From: Acidimicrobiaceae bacterium
Lineage (GTDB): Bacteria; Actinomycetota; Acidimicrobiia; Acidimicrobiales; Bog-793
DNA: 55,490 nt
Direction of reading: 5' to 3'
Assembly: GCA_027306715.1 (NCBI GenBank)
Contig: DAHUZG010000142.1
Location: 1 to 55,490 of the forward strand
Shown here: positions 42,094 through 50,017 of the stretch, piece after piece
Numbering within the stretch: position 1 is the first letter of the stretch
Layout: each line of letters begins with the position of its first letter
Position numbers and translations under genes: made by a program
The notes under the pieces: generated by a model
The model's database searches: none
What the model was told of the DNA's origin: nothing
Seen by the model: the letters and a program-made list of their open reading frames with translations, nothing else

Positions 42094-43758
42094 ATGCGAG
42101 TCGCCGTTCTCGCCGACGAGCTGCTGGCAGCGGCGTGCCAGCAGAGCCCTCTCGACGCCTCGCTGCAGGGACTGGCGGGCTTCGACGCCCTCCTCCCTGA
42201 CCTCTCGGTCGACGGCGAGGAACGCCTCGCCGGCCGGTTCGAGCGCATCGCCGAGGCGGCCAGAGCCCTCTCGACGGCGCCGGAGGCCGAGCGCCTCGGC
42301 GAGGTGGACCGCCAGACCGTGGAGCTGGTGGCCCATGCGGCATCGGTGAGCGCCGCCTCGTTGCGCCTCGGGGCGGTCGAGTGGACGGTGACCAACCGCT
42401 TTGTCGCCCCCGCCGGCGAGCTGGTCGTCTCCCTCCCGCAGCTGGCGCTCGGCGACGAGGCGCGCCGGCAGGCCTATCGCATGCGCCTGGCGCAGGGGCC
42501 CGACTACCTGGAGCGGGCGGCCGAGCGACACCGGCGGGGCGCCGGCTCCGGGCGGCTCCCGGTGCGGCGGCTGGTCTACTCCGCCGTCGCCCAGCTCGAG
42601 GGCGTGCTCGCCGACCCGTCGCTCGCCGGCATCGGCCGTGCCGGCGCCGAGGAGATGGCCGCCGGCGTCGTCGCGCCGGCGTTGGCGGCCTACCGCGACG
42701 AGCTCGAGCGGCTGCTCGAGGCGGCGCGCGACGACGATCACCCGGGACTGGTCCACCTGCCGGGCGGCGAGGAGGCCTATGCCACCTGTGTGCGCCGGCA
42801 CACCGGCTTCGAACGGGCGCCGGCGGAGCTGCACGAGCTCGGGATCGAGCTGACCGAGCGACTTGTCGAGGAGTACGCCGAGGTCGGGCGGCGCGCTCTC
42901 GGCACGGGGGAGCGGGGCGCGGTGTTCGAGCGGCTGCGCAGCGATCGGGCCCTGCGCTACGCCTCGGCCGAGGAGATGCTCGCCGAGGCGGTCGCCGCTG
43001 TCCGCCGTGCCGAGGCCGCAGCCCCGGAGTGGTTCCTCACCGTGGCGCCCACGCCGTGCGCCGTCGAGCCCGTTCCGTCAGCCGACGAGGCGGGCTCGTC
43101 TCCGGCCTACTACCTCCCGCCCGCGGTGGACGGCTCGAGGCTCGGCACCTACTTCCTCAACACCTCGCGGCCGACCGAGCGCTCGCGCCATACGGCCGAG
43201 GCGACAGCCTTCCATGAGGCGGTGCCAGGGCACCACTTCCAGCTCTCGATCGCCCAGCGGGCCGAGGGTCTGCCGCTGGCACGCCGCGTCCTGCACGACA
43301 CCGCCGCCGCCGAGGGGTGGGGGCTCTACGCCGAGCGGCTCGCCGACGAGATGGGCCTCTACAGCGACGACGTGAGCCGGCTCGGGATGCTCAGCACGGA
43401 CTCGTGGCGGGCGGGTCGGCTCGTCGTCGACACCGGGCTGCACGCCTTCGGCTGGAGCCGGGCGAAGGCCGTGCAGTGGTTGCGGGACAACACCCCGATC
43501 GCCGAGACCACGATCGAGAGCGAGGTCGATCGCTATATCGCCGGCCCCGGCCAGGCGCTCTCCTACATGGTCGGGCGGATCGAGCTGCAGCGGCTGCGCT
43601 CGACCGCGCAGGCACGGCTCGGCAAGGACTTCGACCTCCGATGGTTCCACGACCTCGTGCTGCAGGCCGGGCCGCTCCCGCTGCCGGTGCTGGCAGCCTC
43701 GGTCTCGCGCGTCCTCGATGCCGCCGAGGCGGCGCCGACCGGCGACCCCCGGACGTAG
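42094..43758 (+). CDS. DUF885-family putative zinc peptidase-like protein
   Basis: A 554-residue protein with the DUF885 signature AFHEAVPGHHFQLSIAQ, containing HExxxGH-type zinc ligands, and the downstream GWGLYAERLADEMGLYSDD with the expected third ligand Glu. The remaining parts are largely helical. It lacks a signal peptide, so it is likely cytoplasmic. Many members are annotated as carboxypeptidases or dipeptidases related to M32, but biochemical evidence for the family is sparse, so the substrate is unknown. The ATG at 42094 is supported by a short gap. No operon partner is evident. Confidence 0.88.
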   Translation: MRVAVLADELLAAACQQSPLDASLQGLAGFDALLPDLSVDGEERLAGRFERIAEAARALSTAPEAERLGEVDRQTVELVAHAASVSAASLRLGAVEWTVTNRFVAPAGELVVSLPQLALGDEARRQAYRMRLAQGPDYLERAAERHRRGAGSGRLPVRRLVYSAVAQLEGVLADPSLAGIGRAGAEEMAAGVVAPALAAYRDELERLLEAARDDDHPGLVHLPGGEEAYATCVRRHTGFERAPAELHELGIELTERLVEEYAEVGRRALGTGERGAVFERLRSDRALRYASAEEMLAEAVAAVRRAEAAAPEWFLTVAPTPCAVEPVPSADEAGSSPAYYLPPAVDGSRLGTYFLNTSRPTERSRHTAEATAFHEAVPGHHFQLSIAQRAEGLPLARRVLHDTAAAEGWGLYAERLADEMGLYSDDVSRLGMLSTDSWRAGRLVVDTGLHAFGWSRAKAVQWLRDNTPIAETTIESEVDRYIAGPGQALSYMVGRIELQRLRSTAQARLGKDFDLRWFHDLVLQAGPLPLPVLAASVSRVLDAAEAAPTGDPRT

Positions 43759-43783
43759 CGTCGGCTGCCCCCGGTGTCCGCGA

Positions 43784-43853
43784 GCTGGTCAGCCGCTCAG
43801 CCGGTCAGCCGCTCAGCTGGTCAGCCGCTCAGCTGGTCAGCCGGTCAGCTGGT
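43784..43853. repeat. Tandem GGTCAGC(C/T)G(C/G)TCAG-type repeat
   Basis: About 70 bases are built from alternating GGTCAGC and CTCAGC blocks (period about 13 bases, imperfect). They lie just after the DUF885 gene and overlap the last codons of the small minus-strand gene. The array is probably a slippage product and possibly length-variable. Confidence 0.8.
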
Positions 43854-44260
43854 GGCCGGGAAACGGGCCCCGGCGCCGGGGAGCGTTCCGAGGGCCGGTA
43901 GCGGAGCACGCAGGCGCCGATCACGGCGTGCGGGAGGATCGCCAGCCCGCAGACGATGCGCAGTGATGTCGAGCCTGCGACGATGGCCCCGAGCAGGTCC
44001 AGCGCCGCCAGGGCCAAGAAGGACGTCCCGACTGCCTGCTGCAGCCCGGGCAACCGCAGCGTCGCCGCAGCGCCTGCGGGGGCAGCGCCTGCGGGGGCAG
44101 CGCCTGCGGGGGCAGCGCCTGCGGTGGTGCCGGCGACCCGCCCGGCAGGCCGCGCCGCGCCGGGCTGCACGTCCCCACGAGGCGCCGTCCGACCGAGGTC
44201 GACATCGTCGATCGTGCGCCACCGCCGGGCTACCTCGCCGAGCACCTCCCGCAACCCCAA
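43829..44260 (-). CDS. Small membrane protein of unknown function
   Basis: A 143-residue frame starting at TTG 44260 with AAGGGGG upstream. A 60-residue N-terminal part contains a GAAPA pentapeptide repeat (4 copies, from 15-bp DNA repeats at 44067-44126). Then come two likely transmembrane segments (SFLALAALDLLGAIVAGSTS and VCGLAILPHAVIGACVLRY) and a Pro-rich tail. No family is recognised. GC3 pattern and the ribosome site support a gene, but its 3' end lies in a repeat array. It is convergent with the DUF885 gene and divergent from the SRPBCC gene. Confidence 0.45.
   Translation of the reverse strand: MGLREVLGEVARRWRTIDDVDLGRTAPRGDVQPGAARPAGRVAGTTAGAAPAGAAPAGAAPAGAAATLRLPGLQQAVGTSFLALAALDLLGAIVAGSTSLRIVCGLAILPHAVIGACVLRYRPSERSPAPGPVSRPPADRLTS
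44067..44126. repeat. 15-bp tandem repeat, four copies (GAAPA coding)
   Basis: The unit GCAGCGCCTGCGGGG repeats at 44067, 44082, 44097 and 44112, the last with a G/T change. On the minus strand it encodes a pentapeptide linker. Confidence 0.9.
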
Positions 44261-44368
44261 GCTGCCCCCTTGCTCCTTCCGCCGCGGACCTTACCTCGCC
44301 GGGAGTCTGGCACCCAAGATCCGCCTCGGCGTGCTCCGCCGGTGTCGCCGAGCTGGTAGGCAGAAGGG

Positions 44369-44911
44369 ATGGCCACGATCCACGTCTCGGCCGAGCGACA
44401 GGTCGGCGCGCCGGCCGAGCTCGTCTACGGCTACCTGGCGGACTTGCGCGAGCACCACCCGAGGTTCCTGCCTCCGGCGTTCTCCGGGTTCACCGTCGAG
44501 TCCGGCGGCGCCGGCGCCGGCAGCGTCGTCCGCTTCGACGTCACTGCCGGCGGCCGCACCCGCTCCTATCGGATGGCGGTCTCCGAGCCGGAGCCGGGCC
44601 GGGTCCTGAGAGAGACCGACACCGGCTCGAGCCTCGTCACGACCTTCACCGTGTCGCCCGAAGGCGACACCAGCCGGGTGCGGATCGAGACGACCTGGCA
44701 AGGTGCCGGGGGCGTCAGCGGCTTCTTCGAGCGGATGTTCGCCCCGCCGGCGATGCGCAAGCTCTACCTCGACGAGCTAGCCCGCCTCGACAGCTACGCC
44801 CGCAGCAACGCGGGCCGCCCCGGCGGAAGCAGCCCCGGCGGAAGCAGCCCCGGCGGAAGCAGCCCCGGCGGAAGCAGCCCCGGCGGAGACAGCCCCGGCG
44901 GAAGCAGCTGA
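44369..44911 (+). CDS. SRPBCC-fold protein with a GGSSP repeat tail
   Basis: A 180-residue protein. Residues 1-145 form an SRPBCC (START/polyketide cyclase-like) domain: IHVSAERQVGAPAELVYGYL, HHPRFLPPAFSGFTVESGG, TSGLVTTFTV-like strands and FFERMFAPPAMRKLYLDELA at the C-terminal helix. Such domains bind hydrophobic ligands. After residue 150 the protein is six GGSSP/GGDSP repeats, encoded by a perfect 15-bp tandem repeat at 44821-44910. The tail is likely disordered and may vary in copy number. It ends 7 bases before the convergent diguanylate cyclase. Confidence 0.8.
   Translation: MATIHVSAERQVGAPAELVYGYLADLREHHPRFLPPAFSGFTVESGGAGAGSVVRFDVTAGGRTRSYRMAVSEPEPGRVLRETDTGSSLVTTFTVSPEGDTSRVRIETTWQGAGGVSGFFERMFAPPAMRKLYLDELARLDSYARSNAGRPGGSSPGGSSPGGSSPGGSSPGGDSPGGSS
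44821..44910. repeat. 15-bp tandem repeat, six copies (GGSSP coding)
   Basis: CGGCGGAAGCAGCCC repeats six times in register; the fifth copy has GAGAC for GAAGC and the last ends in the stop. It forms the tail of the SRPBCC protein. Confidence 0.92.
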
Positions 44912-44918
44912 GCCCGGC

Positions 44919-46661
44919 TCAGGCGCCCGGGGCCGCTTGCCAACTCGGGAGGAAAGCGCTCGCGCTGCCCGCAGGGCCGGAAGCGGCGTAGCACCCGGCG
45001 TCGACGGGCGCCGTCCCGGCGCGCTGCTCAGGCGGCGCCGCGCCGACGGCCTGCACCCGGCCGCCTCCGCCGGCCTTGGCGCGGTAGAGCGCTGCGTCGG
45101 CCCCGGCCCAGAGGTCGGGCACGCACGCCGGCGGTCCCGCCGAGACGCCGGCGCTGAGCGTCACCCGCAAGCCCGTGCTGAGCTCGTCGAAGCCTGACTC
45201 GGCGAGCGCGCCGACGAGGTCGGCGGCGCGGCGCCGGGTGTCGTCGAGACCGGCGCCGGCGAGGATCACGACGAATTCGTCTCCTCCGAGACGTGCCGCG
45301 AGGTCTCCCGCCCGCAAGCCGGCATGCAAGGTGCGTGCGATCTCGACCAGCACGGCATCGCCGGCGAGATGACCGTGAAGGTCGTTCACCGACTTGAAGT
45401 CATCGACGTCGAGCAGCACGAGCCCGATCGAGGTCACCTCGTCACGCTTGATCTCGGTGAGGTACTCGCCGAGCGCGCGCCGGTTGCCGATCCCGGTGAG
45501 GTCGTCGAGATGGGCATGGCGGTTCAGCCGCTCGATCTGCTCGGCGACCCGCTCGGACTGGATCAGCGACTGCATCGCGGCGAGCGAGGACAGCCGCCTC
45601 ACCCAGCGCTGCTCGACCTGGCGCCGCCCGTAGCGGAGCCCGGCCGACTCCCCGCCGCCGGCCTCGACCTCGGCGTCGACGAGCAGCGCGAGGTCGTAGA
45701 GGTGGTTCTGAAGGCTCGTGTCGAGAAGGGCAGCTGCCGACTGCGCCGATTGAGCGGCGCCGCCGTCGCCAGCGCCGGCGTGTCCGAGCGCGATGGCGAG
45801 CTGCAGCAAGGCGGCGGTCCGGCGGTTCGGCGGCCGCCCCGCTGCCTCGAGCAGCTCCCTGGCAGGTGCGACGGTGTCGTGCCCGGCGACGGCCTCGAGC
45901 ACGAGGCCGAGAGCCGTGAGCTCGGCACGCACGCCGGGTGACATCTCGAAGCCCGCCATCGCCTCGGCACGGGCGCTCCACGAGCGCCACCGCTCCCCGA
46001 CGCCGCATCGATCGCCGAGCTGGCGGAGCATCGCCGCCCAGCAGACCTGCGTCTCGACCATGTTGCAGGCAATCTGGGCGAGCACTGTGTCGAGGGTGCC
46101 GGGGGGCTCCTCGCGGCCGGCGGCGAGGGCGGCGCGGTACTGCTCGTCGCCGAGCTCGAACAAAGAGCGGGTCGAGAAGGCCACTCCGCACACCTTGTGC
46201 GCCGCCATCCTCTCGATCGGATGACCCTCGGCACGCTCGAGCAGCACGACGCCACGCGCCAGGTCGGCGTCCCTGCTCATCGCCGAATTCGGGTCGCTTC
46301 CCGAGAACGCCTCCGTCGAGCGCAGGCCGAGCCCGATCGCCAGCATCACCTGGTCGTCGGCAGCGACGCTCGAGTCGATCAGAGCGGCGACGTCTGCCGA
46401 CGCCTCGGCGTCGTCGCCGTCGACGCGGGCCACGATCGCCCTGCTGAACAGGCACGCACGGCGGATGTCGTCCCAGCCCGAGCGGTGGGCCTCACGGGCG
46501 ATGGCTTCGATCGCTGCCGGCGCGTGGGGCGTGCCACCGTCCTGGGCCTCGTAGGCGAGCTGGAAGGCTCGCCGACGGGCGTCGTCACGCGCTGTGCTCC
46601 GAAGCTCGATGATCGGCAACTCGCGCCTGCCTTCGGGTGGTCTTGCAACGACTAACGGCAC
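44919..46661 (-). CDS. Diguanylate cyclase with helical N-terminal region
   Basis: A protein of 580 residues if started at the GTG at 46661; a TTG at 46619 is also possible, and the frame continues upstream into gcvP. The C-terminal third is a complete GGDEF domain: LTGIGNRRALGEYLTEI, LVLLDVDDFKSVNDLHGHLA and the active-site LGGDEFVVILAG. An I-site RxxD (RAGD) lies before it. It makes cyclic di-GMP from two GTP. The 350-residue N-terminal region is helical and possibly TPR-like, with no membrane segment or recognised sensor. It starts 26 bases after the gcvP frame ends and may be co-transcribed with it, linking glycine status to c-di-GMP. That link is inference. Confidence 0.85.
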   Translation of the reverse strand: MPLVVARPPEGRRELPIIELRSTARDDARRRAFQLAYEAQDGGTPHAPAAIEAIAREAHRSGWDDIRRACLFSRAIVARVDGDDAEASADVAALIDSSVAADDQVMLAIGLGLRSTEAFSGSDPNSAMSRDADLARGVVLLERAEGHPIERMAAHKVCGVAFSTRSLFELGDEQYRAALAAGREEPPGTLDTVLAQIACNMVETQVCWAAMLRQLGDRCGVGERWRSWSARAEAMAGFEMSPGVRAELTALGLVLEAVAGHDTVAPARELLEAAGRPPNRRTAALLQLAIALGHAGAGDGGAAQSAQSAAALLDTSLQNHLYDLALLVDAEVEAGGGESAGLRYGRRQVEQRWVRRLSSLAAMQSLIQSERVAEQIERLNRHAHLDDLTGIGNRRALGEYLTEIKRDEVTSIGLVLLDVDDFKSVNDLHGHLAGDAVLVEIARTLHAGLRAGDLAARLGGDEFVVILAGAGLDDTRRRAADLVGALAESGFDELSTGLRVTLSAGVSAGPPACVPDLWAGADAALYRAKAGGGGRVQAVGAAPPEQRAGTAPVDAGCYAASGPAGSASAFLPSWQAAPGA

Positions 46662-46686
46662 GCCGACGGCCCAAAACAGAGGGTGG

Positions 46687-49662
46687 TCAAGCCACCACTC
46701 CTGGCGAGATCTCAGCTGCTCTCGGCGAGCTCCTCGAGCGGGGGGCAGGCGCAGACAAGGTGGCGATCCCCGTAGGCGTTGTCGATCCGGGCGACCGGCG
46801 GCCAGTACTTGCGGGCATGGCGCTCGGCCCGCCGGCGGGAAAGGCGGCCTGGCGGGCCGAGTAGTGGCGGTCCCATGACGGGTCGGTGACGGCGACGGCG
46901 GTGTGCGGGGCGCCGCGCAGCACGCTCGCCGGCGCAGCCACGAGACCCTCCTCGACCTCGGCGATCTCGTCTCTGATGGCGAGCATGGCCTCACAGAAGC
47001 GGTCGAGCTCGGCGAGGGACTCGGACTCCGTCGGCTCGATCATCAGCGTGCCCGGGACCGGGAAGGACATCGTCGGAGCGTGGAAGCCGTAGTCGACGAG
47101 GCGCTTGGCGACGTCCTCGGCAGTTACCCCGCAGGCCTCGGCGATCGGCCGCAGGTCGAGGATGCACTCGTGGGCGACGAGGCCTCCGGCGCCGCGGTAG
47201 AGGACCGGATAGGCCTGCCCGAGCCGATGAGCCAGGTAGTTCGCGGCGAGCACGGCCGCCTTGGTCGCCTCGGCGAGGCCGGCCGCACCCATCAGGCGGA
47301 TGTAGGCCCAGGACACCGGCAGCACGCCGGGCGACCCGAAGGGGGCGGCGGCGACGGCGCCGGAGTCCGGCACGCCGCCCGCGCCCGAGCCGCCCTGTGC
47401 CTCGCCTGCGGCGGGACGCCGCAGCACGCCAGGCAGGAACGGGGCGAGGTGCGAGCGGACGCCGACCGGACCGACACCGGGGCCGCCACCACCGTGGGGA
47501 ATGCAGAAGGTCTTGTGCAGGTTGAAGTGCGAGACGTCGCCGCCCAGCTCGGCGAGGCGGACGATGCCGACGAGGGCGTTGAGGTTCGCTCCGTCGATGT
47601 AGACCTGACCCCCCGCCTCGTGCACGACGTCGCACACCTCGAGCACCGACTCCTCGTAGACGCCGTGGGTGGACGGGTAGGTGAGCATGATCGCCGCCAC
47701 CCGCCCGGCATGCGCCCCGATCTTGGCCCGCAGGTCGTCGAGGTCGACGTTGCCCTGCTCGTCGCAGGCAACGGCGACGACCCGAAGGCCCGCCATGACG
47801 GCGCTGGCGGCGTTCGTACCGTGCGCCGACGCCGGGATGAGGCAGATGTCGCGCGCCTGCTGGCCGCGGCTTTGGTGGAAGCGGCGGATCGCCAGCAGTC
47901 CGGCCAGCTCGCCCTGGGAGCCGGCGTTCGGCTGCAGCGACACGGCGTCGTAGCCCGAGAGCTCGGCGAGGAAGCTCTCGAGGTCGCCGATCAGGCGGAG
48001 GTAGCCGGCGTTCTGCTCGAGCGGGGCGTAGGGATGCGGCGAGGTCAGCTCCGGCCAGGAGATCGCCGCCAGCTCGACTGCCGAGTTGGCCTTCATCGTG
48101 CACGATCCGAGCGGGATCATCGTCCTGTCGAGGGCGAGATCCTGATCGGCGAGCGATCGCAGGTAGCGCACCATCTCGGTCTCCGAGCGGTAGCGGTGGA
48201 AGACCGGGTGGGTGAGGTAGGCGCTCGTCCGCAGCTGCGAAGGGGCGAGCGGGCTCTCGGCTGCCGCGTCGAGCTCGGCAAGCCCCGAGCCGGCCGGAAT
48301 GGCGGACCCGAAGGCCCTCAGCACGGCCTCGACGACCGCCGGGGTCGTCGTCTCGTCGAGGCTGATCCCGATCGTCGACGCATCGACACGGCGCAGGTTG
48401 ACCCCGGCGGCGTCGGCTGCGGCGAGGACCGAGCCGGTCGACGTGCCGGAGCCGGCGCGCACGGCGACGGTGTCGAAGAACCGGCTCGTCACCACTTCGT
48501 GCCCTGCCCTGCGCAGCCCTTCGGCGAGGACGACGGTGAGGCGGTGGACCCGCTCGGCGATGGCGCGCAAGCCTTCGGGCCCGTGCCACGCGGCGTAGAA
48601 GCCGGCGACGCAGGCGAGCAGCGCCTGCGCCGTGCAGATGTTGCTCGTGGCGCGCTCGCGACGGATGTGCTGCTCGCGGGTCTGTAGCGCGAGGCGCAAC
48701 GCCGGCCGCCCCTCGGCGTCGACCGACACGCCCACCAGCCTCCCCGGCAGCGAGCGCCCGAGCTCGGCGCGCACGGAGATGAAACCGGCATGGGGGCCGC
48801 CGAACCACATCGGCACGCCGAAGCGTTGGCTGCTGCCGACGGCGACGTCGGCGCCGAGCTCGCCCGGCGGCACGAGCACGGTGAGCGCGAGCAGGTCGGT
48901 GGCGACGACGACCATCGCCCCGGCACCGTGGGCGATCTCGGCGATCGCCGCCAGCGCTCCCGGCTCGCCGATCTCTCCGTCGGTCCCGGGATACTGAACG
49001 AGCACGGCGAAGGCGTCGTCGTCGGCGACGCCGGGAGGGTCGCCGACGACGACCTCGATGCCGAGCGGCTCGGCGCGGGTGCGGACGACCTCGATCGTCT
49101 GCGGGTGGCACCTCCGGTCGACGAGGAAGCGACCCCCTCTGCCGCCGCCGACCGCCCGCCGGCAGAGCGTCATCGCCTCGGCCGCCGCCGTCGCCTCGTC
49201 GAGGAGGGAGGCGTTCGCCACCTCGAGCGCCGTCAGGTCGCAGACCATCGTCTGGAAGTTGAGCAGGGCCTGCAGGCGCCCCTGGCTGATCTCCGGCTGG
49301 TACGGGGTGTAGGCGGTGTACCAGGCGGGGTTCTCGAGCACGTTGCGCTGGATCACCTGCGGGGTGACGGTGCCGTGGTAGCCGCGGCCGACGAGGGAGG
49401 TGGCGGGGCGGTTGGAGGCGGCGACGGCGCGCAGCTCGGCGAGCAGCTCGGCCTCGCCGACCGGCTCGGGAAGCTCGAAGCTCCGCTTGGAGACGAGCGG
49501 CGCCGGAATGGCCGTGGCGACGAGGGCGTCGAGGCTGTCGTAGCCGAGCGTCTCGAGCATCCGCCCGACCTCGACCGCCGACGGACCGATGTGGCGGGGC
49601 ACGAAGGGGTCGCCGGGGATCTCGCCAAGGCGGCGGCAGAGCGCCGGTGCTTCTCGGGTCAT
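46687..49662 (-). CDS. gcvP: Glycine dehydrogenase (decarboxylating), P-protein, with apparent 3' frameshift
   Basis: A 991-residue single-chain P-protein of the glycine cleavage system: it decarboxylates glycine and passes the aminomethyl group to H-protein. The PLP segment is VSHFNLHKTFCIPHGGGGPG, with MTKANSAVELAA-like TMKANSAVELAAISWPEL and FVPRHIGPSAVEVGRM at the N-terminus. The last residues of this frame (SAMPASTGRRSPGSTTP and on) are not GcvP-like. The true ending KYWPPVARIDNAYGDRH, LVCACPPLEELAESS and stop at 46712-46714 lies in another frame. A single missing base near the palindrome at 46828-46839 explains it. Whether this is mutation or sequencing error is unknown. No gcvT/gcvH follow. 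Confidence 0.93.
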   Translation of the reverse strand: MTREAPALCRRLGEIPGDPFVPRHIGPSAVEVGRMLETLGYDSLDALVATAIPAPLVSKRSFELPEPVGEAELLAELRAVAASNRPATSLVGRGYHGTVTPQVIQRNVLENPAWYTAYTPYQPEISQGRLQALLNFQTMVCDLTALEVANASLLDEATAAAEAMTLCRRAVGGGRGGRFLVDRRCHPQTIEVVRTRAEPLGIEVVVGDPPGVADDDAFAVLVQYPGTDGEIGEPGALAAIAEIAHGAGAMVVVATDLLALTVLVPPGELGADVAVGSSQRFGVPMWFGGPHAGFISVRAELGRSLPGRLVGVSVDAEGRPALRLALQTREQHIRRERATSNICTAQALLACVAGFYAAWHGPEGLRAIAERVHRLTVVLAEGLRRAGHEVVTSRFFDTVAVRAGSGTSTGSVLAAADAAGVNLRRVDASTIGISLDETTTPAVVEAVLRAFGSAIPAGSGLAELDAAAESPLAPSQLRTSAYLTHPVFHRYRSETEMVRYLRSLADQDLALDRTMIPLGSCTMKANSAVELAAISWPELTSPHPYAPLEQNAGYLRLIGDLESFLAELSGYDAVSLQPNAGSQGELAGLLAIRRFHQSRGQQARDICLIPASAHGTNAASAVMAGLRVVAVACDEQGNVDLDDLRAKIGAHAGRVAAIMLTYPSTHGVYEESVLEVCDVVHEAGGQVYIDGANLNALVGIVRLAELGGDVSHFNLHKTFCIPHGGGGPGVGPVGVRSHLAPFLPGVLRRPAAGEAQGGSGAGGVPDSGAVAAAPFGSPGVLPVSWAYIRLMGAAGLAEATKAAVLAANYLAHRLGQAYPVLYRGAGGLVAHECILDLRPIAEACGVTAEDVAKRLVDYGFHAPTMSFPVPGTLMIEPTESESLAELDRFCEAMLAIRDEIAEVEEGLVAAPASVLRGAPHTAVAVTDPSWDRHYSARQAAFPAGGPSAMPASTGRRSPGSTTPTGIATLSAPAPRSRSSPRAAEISPGVVA
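48041..48069. repeat. 29-bp direct repeat, copy 1 (inside gcvP)
   Basis: A perfect 29-base match exists to 49989-50017 in the same orientation. Here it encodes part of the gcvP segment AAISWPELTS on the minus strand. Confidence 0.95.
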
Positions 49663-49760
49663 CAGTTCTCCGCACGGTCGTCGACAGGCGCCCCGGGGCG
49701 TGCTGCCGGCAGCGGGCGAGCGGCCCGCCGGGTGGTCGGGCGCTTCGGGCGCCCTCCGTC

Positions 49761-49940
49761 CCCCTCTGTCCGTGCACCTGAGAGCTTCGCCGGCACGCTG
49801 CCGGCTTCCCCCTTCGGTGAGCCGGCGATTGTCGCCGCCGACCTCTCTTCAGAGACAGCCGTGCCGCTGCGGTCCGTTGGCCTGAGAGATTCCGGGGAGG
49901 TTGCTCCTTCGGCGTCCCGCTCGGGGACTCTCCCGCAGTG
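49761..49940 (-). promoter_or_regulatory. Tandem glycine riboswitch
   Basis: Read on the minus strand, aptamer I (49940-49862) has GCGGGAGAGTCCCCGA, GCCGAAGGAGCAACC and GAATCTCTCAGGCC followed by GGACCGC. Aptamer II (49861-49761) has CTGAAGAGAGG, CACCGAAGGGGGAAGCCG and GAAGCTCTCAGGTGC followed by GGACAG. These are the conserved cores of the two-aptamer glycine riboswitch. It directs gcvP, whose ATG is about 100 bases downstream, so glycine should switch on its own breakdown. A likely -10 (TAGGAT on the minus strand, 49965-49960) lies 20 bases upstream of aptamer I. Confidence 0.95.
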
Positions 49941-49988
49941 GTCGGTGGCTGCAGACGCCATCCTACCGCCTGGCGGTGCGCGGCCCGT

Positions 49989-50017
49989 GAGGTCAGCTCC
50001 GGCCAGGAGATCGCCGC
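49989..50017. repeat. 29-bp direct repeat, copy 2 (end of the dehydrogenase gene)
   Basis: It is identical to 48041-48069. It lies at the 3' end of the beta-hydroxyacid-dehydrogenase-like gene, beside the presumed gcvP promoter, so the pair flanks the riboswitch and the 5' half of gcvP. Confidence 0.95.

Noticed and set aside
43784..44910. CRISPR array
   Set aside because: The repeats are contiguous 13-15-bp units without spacers, and no cas gene is present.
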